This document shows positions 47,038-60,416 of a stretch of 64,000 bases of DNA, one piece after another; within the stretch, counting starts at the first letter, position 1; each line of letters begins with the position of its first letter. Where the stretch lies: positions 124,001-188,000 of the forward strand of contig JAKJXP020000074.1 of assembly GCA_022225965.2 (NCBI GenBank), written 5' to 3'. This stretch comes from Diatrype stigma. Taxonomy: Eukaryota > Ascomycota > Sordariomycetes > Xylariales > Diatrypaceae. The notes under the pieces were generated by a model. It saw only the letters and a program-made list of their open reading frames with translations, ran no database searches and was not told the origin of the DNA. The translations under genes and the position numbers were made by a program.

Positions 47038-49824
47038 CGTGCATCCGTATGAAATAACAACGGGGTTTTATACCTAGGTAGCTAGCTACATTACGTGATT
47101 GTCTAGTTATACTTAGTAGTATATACAGCAGGGGACGTATGTAGGTCTGTATTACGTAGATGCTCTAACTGCTTTCATGAATGTATTGAGTCGCCTTGGG
47201 TTTAGTTGCCCTGGATGAGTTATGATTGCTCATCAGGCTCCGTATCGTACAATTTGTATTAATAATGAGCGATGGTGGTCGCTGGGCACTGGGCGCTGGC
47301 ATAGCCCTGCTCCCTGCTGCTCTGTTGTTGCAATCGGCGCATGTGCTCACACCCCTGCAAGTTGCATGTCGTGGCACATGGGATATGTATTAAAACCGAT
47401 GTCTCGCCCCACTGGTGGGCACCCGAATCGTCAGTAAGAAGAGAGGGAAGAACCTTTGGAACGTTCTTTTGTTCCTTCCGTCGCGAATCTCTGTCGCCCG
47501 TCTCCCCAGCTCCAGCTCCAGCTCCAGCTCCCCAAGCCTACAGCCCGCCAGCCCGCAGCCCGCAGCCCGCAGCCTAATAAACTACGGCATACAGGCTACA
47601 GGAAGAGATCCTGCGATCTTTGTTTCTCACGACCTGGTCACCCTCCACATCTCTCATCTCACATCTTTCACCTCTCACCATCGACCCTCCAGAACTCAAC
47701 CGCTTGACATCCATCCGCCATCCTGTCAGCCAATCAGGACTCATAAGTCGCCATCTCTAGCAGCAGCTGCTACCTTGAATGTGCTACCCTTTTCGCTTTC
47801 CCTTTCGCACTTTCGCACTTTATACGTCGCACCAACATTATACACACTTTTATTGTTTTATATACACCACACTGTCGACTGTTGACTGTCTCATTGCACG
47901 CGACATACATATATGTACATATCTACCGAAACTCACATGCATGTTGCATCATGGTGTATGTATGAACGTATGTAGCTAGGTAATGGGAGTTTCTGGTATA
48001 CACGCCATACACGCCATACACGCCTGCACCTACTAACCCTGTTCCAAGTACCTCGTTAGCTAGGTACGGACGGGCAACATACCCAGTCGTATATGCTATA
48101 GTCCAGCCATTATTATTACTACTTCGTGCTACATACTGCTGGCTACCACGTACCAATCCGTATCTATACCCATATATTCATATGCCTATACCCATATCTT
48201 GCCATACCCCATGCCTAAGCCCATGCTGTACCCATAACCATAACCCATAGTTAACCCACTGCCATGTATTCCTTCGATTGATGAATCTGCTGTTGTTCCC
48301 TCCTACTAACCTACTGACCTACCTACTACCTACTACATCCCGAGGTCCTATCCTCCATCCTTCAACTTTCATCCTGTTACCTATTACCTAACCAACTTTA
48401 TGTAATTCTTGAACCCTGAATTTTTTGACTGACTTTCCGTCGTTCTCCTTGTCCCTTGCTTCTTCTTGCCTGGTCTGTCCTTCCTCTCTGTTCCAAGTTC
48501 CCGTTCTAAGTCGCCCTTTTCCTCTTATTACCTAGGTATATACCAAGAACATTTGCCTCACATACGACGGACAACGTCCTATGCATACGTACAAACACAC
48601 ACATACACATCTACGCGCCCACACGCCCACACGCATACACGCCCACATACGTACCTGGCTGCATGTATACTGCCCCTATCACTACCTACAGCTACATGTA
48701 GACTTCCTTGTAACTTGGCTACATATCGGTCCCGGCCCACTTACGGACGACCTTCCCGTGCTGTCAGGAACTCGACGCTCCCGTCTTGACACACTCTACC
48801 ACCTGCACTCGACTACCCACCCGCCGTAGCCCATAACCCCCCCGACTTGGAGGCTGTCGCGCATCGCACCACTTCGCACTTCGCCTTTCGCACTCGCTGA
48901 TCTGCACTTGCATCCTCCCAACACTTGATCGCAACCAACCAAAACACTCGTGACGTACAGGATACGGCCACCACCACGACTACCAAGACTATAGTCACTC
49001 ACTACATTCTAAGATACCAGCTACCAGATACCAGATTTGAGACCTACATGATTAAATCCATACTAAACCCAAACCCTTGAGAGACCTGCGAACCCACATC
49101 GTTTCCGTTCCTGTTGCCGTTTGAGTGTAACTACAGGCGTCGCGCGCCCTTCTACTAGTTAACCTTACCGAGCCAGCTAAAGGGGGCAAGGGTTGGGGAA
49201 AGCAGAGGAGAGAAGAAAGACGAAAAAGAAAAGGAGAGTCCAGAAGGTCGAGGGAAAACACATATGGGAATCGCATCAACCTCTTAGTTCTACAGACTCG
49301 GTCCAATTTAGTCGCGCATCACCCACACGGCACCACAGCGTCGAGTCGAGTTCGAGACGATCCCATTTCCATGTTATCAACTAGTCCCAGCGCTTGCTCG
49401 ACGACTTCGACCCGCGAGGTACAGACTTCGAACCGGCCACGCTTTTGCTGTCGCATGCTTGTATGACCTTCTCGGCTTGGATGGTCGACTATTGCACCCC
49501 CCTTAAGTTTTTATCCTCAGCCAGCTGAAGGGCATCGTGCTGAGTCGAGTACGACGTCGCTTCTGCTCCACTGATTCACCTTTTTTTTGTCGCATTTATT
49601 TATAGGTATAGATACGTTCTGGGCAACCAGCCTCGGGTCGAGCCATTGAGACTGTCGTACTTTACAGTTCAGTCCGGGTGTTAATCCACGAATTTCCCAT
49701 AGCCCCCATTTCGAGACGAGATCGGCTGCGTATTAGATAAGGCTATTTGCGACGAGAAAGTCTCCTTCCACCTTCGACGGCGAAAGTGCTCCAGTCGTGA
49801 GACTGGAAGCCATTATTCGCCGTT

Positions 49825-52629
49825 ATGGATAGCGCAAAATGCAATGTCATCTATGTTGATCGCAACGCGAGTCAGGACAGAGTCTATGGGCCTCCTGCGA
49901 ATGAGTCGGATGCAGAATCGGATCTGAGTGAATCTCGCGAGCTTCGAAACAATCTCGACCTCCTCGCAAACGCGTTTGGTGTTGGTGAGTTGTTTAGCTA
50001 TAAACCATACTCGGCTTTGTCGTGCTGATCAAAGGCTAACACACACAAGTTCATGTCTGCTCAAATGGTGCCGCTTGTTTAACAAAGCTTTTCCACCTCC
50101 ACGATAATTCCCTGGTCGAGTTAAAGCCCACACTTGTGCTGATAGACACTCCCTACGACGAGAAAGTTTTCGATTCATCCCGGTCACGCGAGCATTCCCC
50201 CCATTCTCAGATCTCGGACGATGAAGACACGGAGAGTGGCTCTGACGAGAATTTGTATGGGCTTAGGCTATTGCAACGCATTGTCTATGAAACCCACCTC
50301 AGGAATCTTTCTAGACTAGTAGTGCCTATTCCTGTTGTTACATTCCCTTTGCTACAAAGCCCAACGCTCAACAATGAACTAGGCGACGAACTTGACCAGC
50401 AACCCGCTTATGCCGCTTACCTCTCGGAAAAGCCCAACCCTGCAGCCAACGGAACCTTGACGAATCGTGCGCTACTGAGGAGGTGTCTCGACTCGGGTGC
50501 TGTTGATGTTATGGCCAGTCCCCTGCATATGAAGACATTAACAAGTCTTGAAGTACAAGCATATCGGGCCCACAAGAAAGCTGCGAAGGAGCAACAATCC
50601 TATCTAGAGATCCGGAGAGGTAGAAAACGGTCATGGGTCGGCGTACATGAGGAGAAGCCATTCTCCTACCTCAGAGAGGCCATGGTGTCGAGCTTGATGA
50701 GTGGTATCTGCCAGCTTGGTAACGAGAGCGAAGCACATATCGGAGGTGTCAGGATCAATGTCTCTTCAGAGCGCAGGGCCGAGATCGCGGAGGCGATAGG
50801 CCAGTGGCATTTCTCCGCTCATGATTTCTGTGACGATTCGCTCCTTGTCGCAGCGAGCCTGATATTCAAGCATGCGCTGTCCATGCCGGAATTGGAGCAT
50901 TGGCGGATACCACCAGGTAAGCAGTGTTCTGCTTCGAACGCTTCATGTTTGTCCCATCCCCGTAACTTTAAGCTAACAGTGATATATCAGACCAAATGAC
51001 ATCGTTCCTCGTCTCTTGTCGGGCAGCGTATAATACCTTCGTTCCCTATCACAATTTCCGTCATGCCATTGATGTCCTACAGGCGACCTTCAGCTTTCTC
51101 TTACACATTGGTGCTCTGCCACCTTATAACTCTACTTCAGATGCCGAACCTATCCCAAAATCACCACTGGCAACCTTGCTGAAGCCATTCCAAGCCTTGA
51201 CTCTGCTGATCAGTGCAATTGGACACGACGTAGGCCACCCCGGCGTGAACAACGGCTTCCTGATCGTACTAAATGCGCCGCTGGCGCAATTGTATAATGA
51301 CCGCTCAGTCCTCGAATCGTTCCATTGCGCGGCTTTCTCGCAGCTTCTCCGGAGGTACTGGCCACAAGCCTTCGAGGATACCAAGATGCGCAGCCTCATG
51401 ATTAGCTCGATCCTAGCTACAGACATGGGGCTACATTTTGACTACATGAAGAAACTCGGTGACCTTCAAGAGAGATTGCACGAGAATAACTCGACAGATG
51501 CGTGGAACGGACGCATGCTTGAAGAGCAGACAGCGTTGGCTTGTGCGCTGCTCATCAAGTGTGCGGATATTAGCAATGTGGTATGTGTTTCGTCAACGAC
51601 TTGGATTATGGCGCTCGTTCGCTGACATTTGCATAGGCTCGGAACTTCGACGCAGCCCTTCAATGGATGTATATTCTCTGCGACGAGTTCTCGAGGCAGG
51701 CGAACATGGAATCCGAAATCGGCATCCCTTCTTCGTTGATATCAGCTCCCAAGAAAGACTTCATGTCGTTGGCTAAGGCCCAACTTGGATTCATGAACAT
51801 GTTTGCTATCCCTCTGTTTCAAAGTGTGGCTGATGTGCTGCCGACCATGCAATATACAGTCGACGAGCTTGAAGTGAACAAAGCCCTATTCGAGAAGCAA
51901 GTAGAGGCTATTCCCGGAATGGACGAGGAACGCCGGAAGCGACTAACCGAGGGGACGCTCTCCCCACGATCCCTGAGTCTGGCTATCGAATCTGACGAGT
52001 CCCAAGATTACTCCTCGGGGAAGACCTCCACGCGAAGTGCTGAACACTGCCTTATGCCAGAGAACCATGCCGCGATGAAAAAGGCGGGATCATCGCGTCC
52101 GGGCCAGCCAAACAACATACCGAACATACCAGGACGATACAAGGAAATTAACGGAATCTTGGGTGCGTTCGATAGTGCCGCGAGTTTTGCCGCAAGCGAT
52201 CCTTTCCACACGGACGAATCGGAGAATAGAGCGATCGGACACAACGGAAAGCAACGAAGCAGCGAAACTACTGAGGGAAGCAGCTCTGCCCCTTACACAG
52301 GAGACTGGCAGTCACAGGCGACTAGTGCTACCACGGGAAAGATGCCTCTGTCTCCCAGCACTCAGGGGACAAGTATTATTAGTCAAGAGTCAGTTGAGGA
52401 CCCATCTCATGTTCCAGCAACGAGGGTGACAGCGCCAATTTCTCCTGGCATGGCCAGCCCAATGGCCCCACCTGAGCCACCAACATCTGAGGAAGAGTCT
52501 AATGGGAGCACCCTCAAGCCGGACAGGTTGCTCAAGAAGAAGACCAGTCGATTCCGAATGAATGCGTTGAATATCTTTAGAAGGAATAAAGGGTCTTCAC
52601 CATCGCGAGGAGGCGATTCCGGTAGCTGA
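49825..52629 (+). CDS. PDE2: 3',5'-cyclic-nucleotide phosphodiesterase (class I) with N-terminal receiver-like region
   Basis: Four exons: 49825–49984, 50050–50916, 50991–51580, 51637–52629; 869 aa, phases consistent. Hydrolyses cAMP (family knowledge), lowering PKA signalling. The catalytic domain (about 340–590) has the metal-binding histidines and aspartates: YHNFRHAIDV (about 362), GHDVGHPGVNN (about 419), LATDMGLHFDY, and KCADISN (about 530), followed by the LGFMNMFAIPLF segment that forms the nucleotide pocket. Residues 1–240 look like a degenerate response-regulator receiver fold (see finding). The C-terminal 260 residues are Ser/Thr-rich, ending in a basic segment, probably regulatory. 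The architecture recalls animal PDE8, which also has a receiver-like N-terminus; in ascomycete pathogens the orthologous class is the high-affinity enzyme called PdeH/Pde2. Confidence 0.88.
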
Positions 52630-55057
52630 ACCAATACGGGGCGACCGCCGAGGCAGCCGCCGAAGTGGACGATGTCGATTATCATCACGAAAGACGAGCT
52701 GTGGGATTGGCGAATTAGCACTACGGAAATATACATATCCCGAAGCTAACGCCTCTCCGAGTACCCGAAGCATTCCTTCTCCATGCAACAAACCTGAAGT
52801 AGCCGATGTAGGAAGCAGCAGCATTTGCCTCTTGTTGGGCATATATGCCTGCGAAACCAGCAACGACTCGCATGGAGTAGCAATGGGGGCTCCCAATAGC
52901 TCGTTCCTTTCGCACTGCCCAGCCGAGGCCACAGCATGTCACGATAACACGTGAACCTATCCTCTCACGGGCCCCGAGAAGAAACTTGGCAGTGCCCGTC
53001 TTCCCCGAACATATGCCAACGTGGGCCTCGTCGTGGTTTCAGAAAAGCCGCGGACAACTGTTACTATACAAATAGCATGGGACAAACAAACGATTTGAGT
53101 ATAGTTCTATGCGAAAGCCGGGGGGTGAGAGTGGAAGCGAGGGGCAGAGTAGGAGGAGGGGGTGTTGAATGTCTATATGCAAGCAGGCGGACGGCTTTGA
53201 AACAAAAGCAGAGAAGCCATGATGAAGAATACGAATGCACACGAGATCAAATACAGATCCCAAAAACTAGAAATACCGTCGTTCTTTTCGCCAGTACCTG
53301 GTGGTTCCCTTTTATGTTATGATAGGTACGCTGTGCCACGCTAAGTTAAGTTACCTAACTAAGCCAATATATATACATATATGATTTACTGTGTTACCAA
53401 ATTCCAGCTTCTTCGATGTCCGTGTAAGCCGACGCGTTGCTATGATTTTGAAGTAGAGAGGTGTGAGATGACCAGGTCAGCAGGTAGGCGACATGCAGTG
53501 AGGTGGTGAGTGAAATGGTTAGTGTTTGAAAAAAACCCTCTTACTCCCCCTTTTCTATAGGTAACTACGTAAGTCCCTGGTCGAAAATGAGAACTGTTGA
53601 GTCCAGCAGGCTACTTAGTCAACGAACGATCAGCCAGCTGAACTACATACATACACCTACTTTGTAGGCAAACAACTGATTAGTACTTAGTCTGAGAATA
53701 CAGTGGCAACCAACCGTTGGCAGGCTATTTAAGTATGGCGCTGTGCTGTGCTATGCTATACCCGTCACACACGCATCTGGCTTCATGGTGAGTGAGACCG
53801 ACGCTGTAAAGTAGGGATAACACCTAACCTCGTAGTCTAATATAGGCAGGAGGGCGGGCGGCCCTCGATTATCGAGTTGAAATGGTGACCATGAAGGGAG
53901 AGAGAGAACGGGGGTGGGGAGGGGGCCACGGGTTGAATATATCCTCCAACTAACCCCATTTTTCGTTGTTGTTGGTGGGTGAAACCCAATAAACTCGGGA
54001 ACCAACGAGATGGGCGGGCGATTTTCAGGTATGTTAGATAGCCCACAGTGCTCATCAATATTGAGTTGGAAGTAAATAAGTAGTTTTACCAGCTCGCTGA
54101 CAAGAAGACCTCGCTCACCACAACCCAGACTCAACACAACCTCTGAGGTATGCCCACGCACGAACTACCTGCCTATTGTAGGTATGTAGGTAAGGTAGTT
54201 GAGCGAAATAGGGGGTAACTCGATACCATTGACCGACTGAGTCACCCTACCTAGCTACCTGCATCACCGGTTGTAATGTCCTTTATGGCTAGATGTTTGT
54301 TGTTGGCACAAGCAAAGTCTTGGAGGTACTGACTCAGCTGGTGGTGATGTTTTCCTGGCCTGTTTACCTTCCTATAGTTCACACTTACCTGCAGATCGCA
54401 AACCGATAGCATGCAAAACTGAGTGAACCAGGTATGATTAAGGAGGCGTTGATCATACGTACCTACTCGTAGAAAGGAACACGCCCCTTCCCCTCCTGTG
54501 CGAATGACTCCTATTCTCCTGACCATCAATCGATGAGTATAAGGAACAGGTCCATGCATACATAGTTATCGTACGTAGCATACCTATGGTCTAGTTAGCT
54601 AGTAACAGCGATCACGATGCCACACACACACATATATATATGAAAAGCTGCATATTCGACACACAAGCAGACAGACAAGACACAGAATTTCTAGCTCAAC
54701 AACATAGAAGCCACATCGAATATGTGATGACGAGGCTCCATATGTATTTTTATTTGTATCTTATGGACAGTGTAGCGTAATCATCTATCAGGCAATTCAA
54801 ACTCCTTGAACACCAGTTGGGGGGTCCCAAGTCACAACACCCTTGTGACCGGAACATGCAATGCATCGCCAAAGTTTGCTTCCGCTCCACCTTTCTCTTG
54901 ATTTTTCTTCTTGGTCGTTCTTCTGTCTAATGCCTGGTCTGGTAATTCGCGGTCTCGTGAATCATAAATGCTCGATTGATAGTAGGGAGCGAGCGATCTA
55001 ACTCTCCACAAAACAATAGCCATGCTGCCGCTATACCCATACCCTGGAGGGAGGGCC
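52630..55057. other. Convergent intergenic region, no gene supported
   Basis: Holds the 3' flanks of the phosphodiesterase and ubiquitin-protease genes. Open frames here overlap one another and lack features. Only short TA/CA repeats (53366–53380, 54628–54645) were noticed. Confidence 0.55.
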
Positions 55058-58000
55058 TTAACCAAGTTTGATTTTATCGGTATCATCGAGGTGAATCTCT
55101 GTCGCCTCCTCGGAGCGCCGTTCATCGTCGGCTTGGAGAGCCGGCACCCGATGCACTTCTTGGCTCTGAGCCCATCCCTCCCCCCCTCCCTGAGTCGCCA
55201 ACGTGCCCAGGTACTTGACTTGAGGCTCGACGGGTTCTTTATAGCTTGGCGGATCGGACTCGGCCTCCTGTACCGGCAGCTGGTAGGACGAGAAACCAGG
55301 CAGATCGGACTCGACATTAGTTTCGAATTCCATATTGGGGTGACTCAAGGCTCGCTCGTCGTCACTACACGAGTCGTGCTGAGCCTCGTCGGAGGCGATC
55401 TCGGATGCGTTGGCACTACCTGATCCCGCGTTGAAATCACCTGTGCCCGAAAGGTTTTGGAAACTCCAGGTATTGCCACCTGTGAGTGGGTGGAATCCAG
55501 TGGATTGGGATGCCTCGCCCATATCTATTCCCTCGTCTTCCTCAATGCTCTGTTGGACACCCTGGGTGTTATCGCGTCGAGAGTCTACTAGGCCGGGAGG
55601 ATCGTCATCTGCCTTCGTGCCCGCCGGATATGAAGTGTCACCTGTATGGCTCAGTATGAAGCCATTGTTCTCGTTACTGCCACCAAGACTTCCGTCCAGG
55701 CGAGTAGCTCCTGCTCCTTGAAACGCGCTCGACGACCCACCTAGGGAGGAGACCTCGCCGAGACGCTGACCTTCCCCCGAGCCGGATAGTTCGGCATCAG
55801 AGGCTTCTTCCTGAAAACGTTCGAGTATCTCGCGAAAGCGAGGACCCCCCAGAGCTACATCGGATCGCCGGCGGTAGAACAGCAGGTACGCCGAGGTGTC
55901 AACGATGTTGCTGGTTGATGCTTTGGAGACGGAGGAGTCTAAAATAGCTCGTTAGAAAACTCCCAAGTAAGCCGATGGCTGACCAAAACCTACCATTATA
56001 TGTATACCATTGCCCATCTATGAAGTTCTTGGCATGAGCAATGTAATGCCCACCGCCTAGTCCCCCCATGTGGCAGTCAACCCCGATGAGGTCATAGATC
56101 TCTTGCTTGCCGTCTTCCTTTTGAAGTACACGGGAAGTGATGTCTAGATTCTCTAATGGAAAATCAACTAGCACATCGATCTTGTCTCGTCGGAACCCGC
56201 TGGAGCTGAACCTCTTGAGGTGCATAACCAGGATATCAGGAGTCTTCCAGAGGTCAAATTTCTTGCTGGCACGGCGGTGCTCTTTGCAGCGAGGACAATA
56301 CCACATATCTTGCTCTGAGAGGATCTCGTCACGTTCGAATTCATCCAAGCAAGCCTCGATGGTGATGCCATTCTTACGGCGCCTCGTCCGGGCCTGCTGG
56401 GCCTTATCCAATTCAGGGTCAGGCAGGGTTTCGCAGTTATCCCAAGTTGAGTCGCGGCCAAACATCTCTACATAGGCATCTTCTGCCCAATCGACTATGA
56501 TACCTTCTTTGAGGCGAATGAGAGGACCTCCATCAGCGACTGGCTCTTCCATGTCGAAATGATCAACTTCGAATGGCTTTCGTTTGTCCTTCTGGGCTTG
56601 ACGTTGCTGTTGCTGATATCTCTTGTTACCCTTATTGCCGTAGACTTGACGAGGCTTCATCTTCTTGCGACTACCTGCAACCTTAGCACCGGGCCTGGGT
56701 TTGGATTTCTGTCTGTGAGGTAGGGGCTGAGACTGTAGGCCAAGTCAGTAAAAATCATCTCCAAGTACTGCTTCCTCTGTATGCTGGACATCCCTCCGGC
56801 CTCTGCCTTTGCGGTTAGTGCTTACCTTGACAGCAAAGGAATCATCGTCCTCGCTTTCGTCTGCCATGCGGGTTGGGGCCGTGTCAGTACTTGGTCGTGA
56901 TGCTGCATCGTCAGAGCTGCTCTCTTCATTTGACGCAGTGCCATTAGTTGCATCATCAAACTGATCTTCCGATAAAGCTGCCTCGGGGGGAATGCGGGAA
57001 GATAGTTTCGGGAGCTCCTTATCCTCCGTGAAACCGTGTTGTCCCGTCGGTAACCAAGTATTCCCTTCCGTCCAATACCCCAGTTCGAACAAGTTCTGTA
57101 ATATTGGCGGGAGGAGCTTCTTGGAAGAGGGTTTCACCCAAGAAGGCTTCGTTTGGTTGAAACGGTGTCTTGAGGGATGGCTAGGATCATGAGTCAGCGT
57201 GAGCACAGGCCTGAGATAGATACATTTTGACACACCTTTGGTTTGAATCGTTCGTAGGGCTTCCATTGCTCTTAGCAGCGGTCGCATCTTTCATGTGAAC
57301 ATCTACTATGTCATCTTCGCCCTGAACAGACTGAGCAGCAACCTTGCCTTCACTGGAGGAACCAAAATCAGAGCCGTTAGTGCCAATCAGCTCGGGTTCA
57401 GTACTGTCTGAAACCTCTGGCTCCTCTGCGAAGACCGTATGTCGAGAAAGGGTCGCTACTTTCTCAAGAACCTTCCGTCGGATGGCGTCCTCGCTTCTGG
57501 CCTCTTCGGGCGTGACAGTAATGAAGAACGGAACGGAGGTAAAGGTCCAGCGTCGTGCCCCTGAATATCCTCGGAGAACCGGTCGTCGCTGAATGACGGG
57601 CACTAATAAGTTGTCTGCTTGTTCATCATCCCATGACACAGAGGCGTTGTGCTCCTCTTCGTCAATGAGCGATCTATAAGTCGTGCCAAGCTTTTGTTGT
57701 TTCTGCGCCTTTCCTCCATAATTCGTGGGCTTCGCTTCGAGCTCGAAGAACAAGACATTATCGTTGGTTGCTATCTCATCAGCTGCACACGCTAGATCGG
57801 CATAGAACCTGTAAAACTTATTCTTCCACTCTTCTGCCCCAAACAGTCGCTCTACCGGCACCCCTGTACGGGTCGAGATGAACTCCTTTAAGCTTTTAAT
57901 GCTTGCGTGCTTATCGAGTTCCACCCGGATCTGAATAGGATAGTCATTGAGAGGGAAAAACTTGATCGTGTGATGCCATTTATTTTCGATTGGGAGAGGC

Positions 58001-60416
58001 AAGGTCAAGTTGTTGAAAGGATCAAAGGTAATGCTGACTTTCCCGCAGTCCGGGCAGACGAGCGTTGATTTGTAGAGACCAGTGAAGAGGTCGGCAATAA
58101 CAGAATCATCGCGCTTCTTGGTGATATCCCAGACTTGCTCAGCCATTTTTCGGATTGCTTCGGGGTCATTAATCATGTCATCGGTTGAATCTGGTTTCTC
58201 AATGTAAGGCTTCTTCTTGATTCGACTGAGGTCTTCCTGCAACCCGTCCAGCAAGAACCCGACAAACTCTTGAGAATCCTGTTGGCCATAACCAGAAAAG
58301 GAGGGTGCATATCGACCGATGGTGTTCTTGAATTGTCGGGGTGTTACGGATGCTGGGGGCGGATCCCGGTAGATATCTTCTAGCAGGTGGGCATAAGTGG
58401 CTGCGACGTCGCCATTGTGGGCAAGAACGTTGTCCTTGTTCAGCTCCTTCTTCCATTCTTTGGAGAGGAAGTATTTCGTCAGCTCTTCCACACTTCTCAC
58501 ACACTGGAGAGCCGCATTCATATAGCAAGTGTTTCCCAAATTACTTAATCCAACACAGCCCAGCGTACGCCCAGACTTCTGCGTCCTACCACGAGTGACC
58601 GGGCCTGACGGTGCCGGACTGGTCCGCCCGCTCTTGATAGCTCGGTTTTGGTTTTGTACCGTAAGGCTAGCCGAACTATTGCGTGTTGGAAGAGACGCCG
58701 AGGCTCGAGACGGGGAGTATTTCGAGACATATTCAAAGCCCTCTATATGCTCATCTAAGACGAAAGATTGATCTGTTGTGATGCCTAGGGTGCTAAGTGT
58801 TGCGTGGCCGTTGTATTTAGGATTATTGGTGTGATCGGTCATGTCGACCTTCTCTCTTTCAGAGTCGTCCAAGGCCATAAAGGGGTCCACATCCACAAGG
58901 AGGCCATCGAAAGGCGCTGCCAGCTTGTCTGATTTATTATCATGATCAGGTGACGCAGGTGGCGTGGGGTTTGAGCCACCAGGTGGGGTAGGTTTATGAG
59001 GAACAGTCCATGCTTGAACACGACGGCCAAGATTAATATTTGCGACGTTCTTTGCTTGGGCTAAAAGCTTGTTGTACTGAAGTGACCGGCTACGTGCAAG
59101 TTTTGGCGGTGGTGGCCTGCTAGCCTTGAGTGTCTGGTCGATAGCGATAGGGCTGTTGGGAGACCAGAGACGGTGTACGGTCAAGACTACTGGGTGCAGC
59201 TCGAACGAGGGATGTTCAAAGGTGTTGTTTTGGCTGAAGTCGTGAGCAGTCCGACGAATGGGGATCTGGCCTGGCTTTAGCCCTGGCCATTGCATGAGAA
59301 GATCCCAGGCGGCTGGAGGAAGGATCTCAACCCGCTCCATATCAATGCCCTCTCGTAAGCGTACGAAGTTCTTTGTTAGCTCGCTTTCGACACTGCCAAC
59401 ACAAGGGTCCCGTATGACCTCCCATATGATGTCTGAATTGTCTATAGGTTCGATAGAGGACAAGTCATCAACGATAGTCTTCGACGACGGGCCATCTGGC
59501 AACACCTTCGAAAGCCATTGTTTTGAGACAAGATATCCCTCCTGGCCCTCTCTGTACCGAGTGGCCTTCATCTCCTCAAGCAATGCTTTGATTGTCTTGA
59601 AATGTGCCTCTATCGACGGCGGAGGTATAAGGGCTACACACGTTAGCGAAATCTAGAATGCAACCGTGACACTTGTCAGAGGCTCACCTGAACTCGTAGT
59701 CGCGGATGTAGCAGGTTCTTCGTTGGAAGTATTCGGTCCATCAGCCATGGTTTCATCCTGTGCAGTCTCCGAAGTCCCTTTCGTTTCCTGCGACGTCGAA
59801 CCTGCCCTTGTTGCACTATTACTGGTGGCAACTGGTGATGGGGGAGCTGCAATCATGTCTACATCTTCCTTGGCGTCTAGCTCTGCATCAGGGTCCATAC
59901 TGGACGCACGTCTCTTCAAGGGCGAGGAAGCTCTGTCCGGTACTTCGGCAGCACCGCCCATAATAGCCCGATGGTGGGTGGTCTTGGTGAACGGCGAAGT
60001 GCTCCTGATGGTGGGGTGGACGCTCGTGGCGCTGGAGTAGGGCTCAGAGCCAGGGGTGTCAGCACCACGATCGCTCTCCAGAGTCAGTTCTGCGTATGCT
60101 CCAGACGGCGAACTAGCTGTACTAGAAGCGTATTCGGTGAAGCTGGAGCTATTGCTGGTTTGCAAGCGCGGAGGAAGGCTCGACGCAGGAGGCAGCGAGT
60201 CAGCACGCAGGTAGGCGGGTGAGACGACAGTGGAAGCGGTCGAAGTGGTGGAAGAGGCCGAGAAGGAAAAGTTGAGATCGATGTCTTGTTCGCAGGACTG
60301 GATTGGGAAATCGGGGGATTCTCTGGAGTTCTGGGGCTCGTCTTTGGCGGATTGGCGGGTTGAAATCTTCCTTTTCTTTGAAGAAGACGTCTTGACGGCG
60401 AGCTGCCTTGGCAGCT
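55058..60416 (-). CDS. UBP12: Ubiquitin-specific protease, DUSP-containing USP15/UBP12 class
   Basis: Exons in gene order: about 60416–59688, 59633–57236, 57180–56826, 56732–55994, 55938–55058, with all internal junctions GT–AG and in phase. Cleaves ubiquitin from substrates. An N-terminal disordered Ser/Thr region is followed by a DUSP domain (LVSKQWLSKVLP, about nt 59560–59240 region), a Pro-rich linker, and a split USP catalytic domain: Cys box GLSNLGNTCYMNAALQC (about 58570–58520), QQDSQEF, zinc-ribbon half VCPDCGK, insert with ubiquitin-like segment, second ribbon half WYCPRCKEHRRASKKFD, and His box GGLGGGHYIAHAKN (about 56070–56030), ending in SAYLLFYRR. The catalytic Cys and His are present. 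The initiation codon is not resolved: the first exon is open to a stop at 60436–60438 without an ATG before 59961. Either translation starts at 59961 (MGGAAEVPDR) or an upstream exon splices to about 60416. Confidence 0.88.

Larger units (their letters stand above)
40549..49824. other. 9.3-kb region without a supported gene
   Basis: Upstream flank of two divergent genes. I could not find a coding sequence with convincing length, splice signals or homology on either strand. Notable contents: G17 tract (41818–41834), G13 tract (44030–44042), TGCCCCC repeat (45399–45420), (TA)11 (47016–47037), a GC-rich island at about 42590–42900, CATA repeats (44763–44785), an ACACGCCAT-type repeat (about 47999–48022), and ACCTAGGT palindromes at 47072 and 48530. 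From about 47.4 kb to the phosphodiesterase start the plus strand is strongly pyrimidine-rich, as in many long fungal promoters and 5' leaders. Confidence 0.5.
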
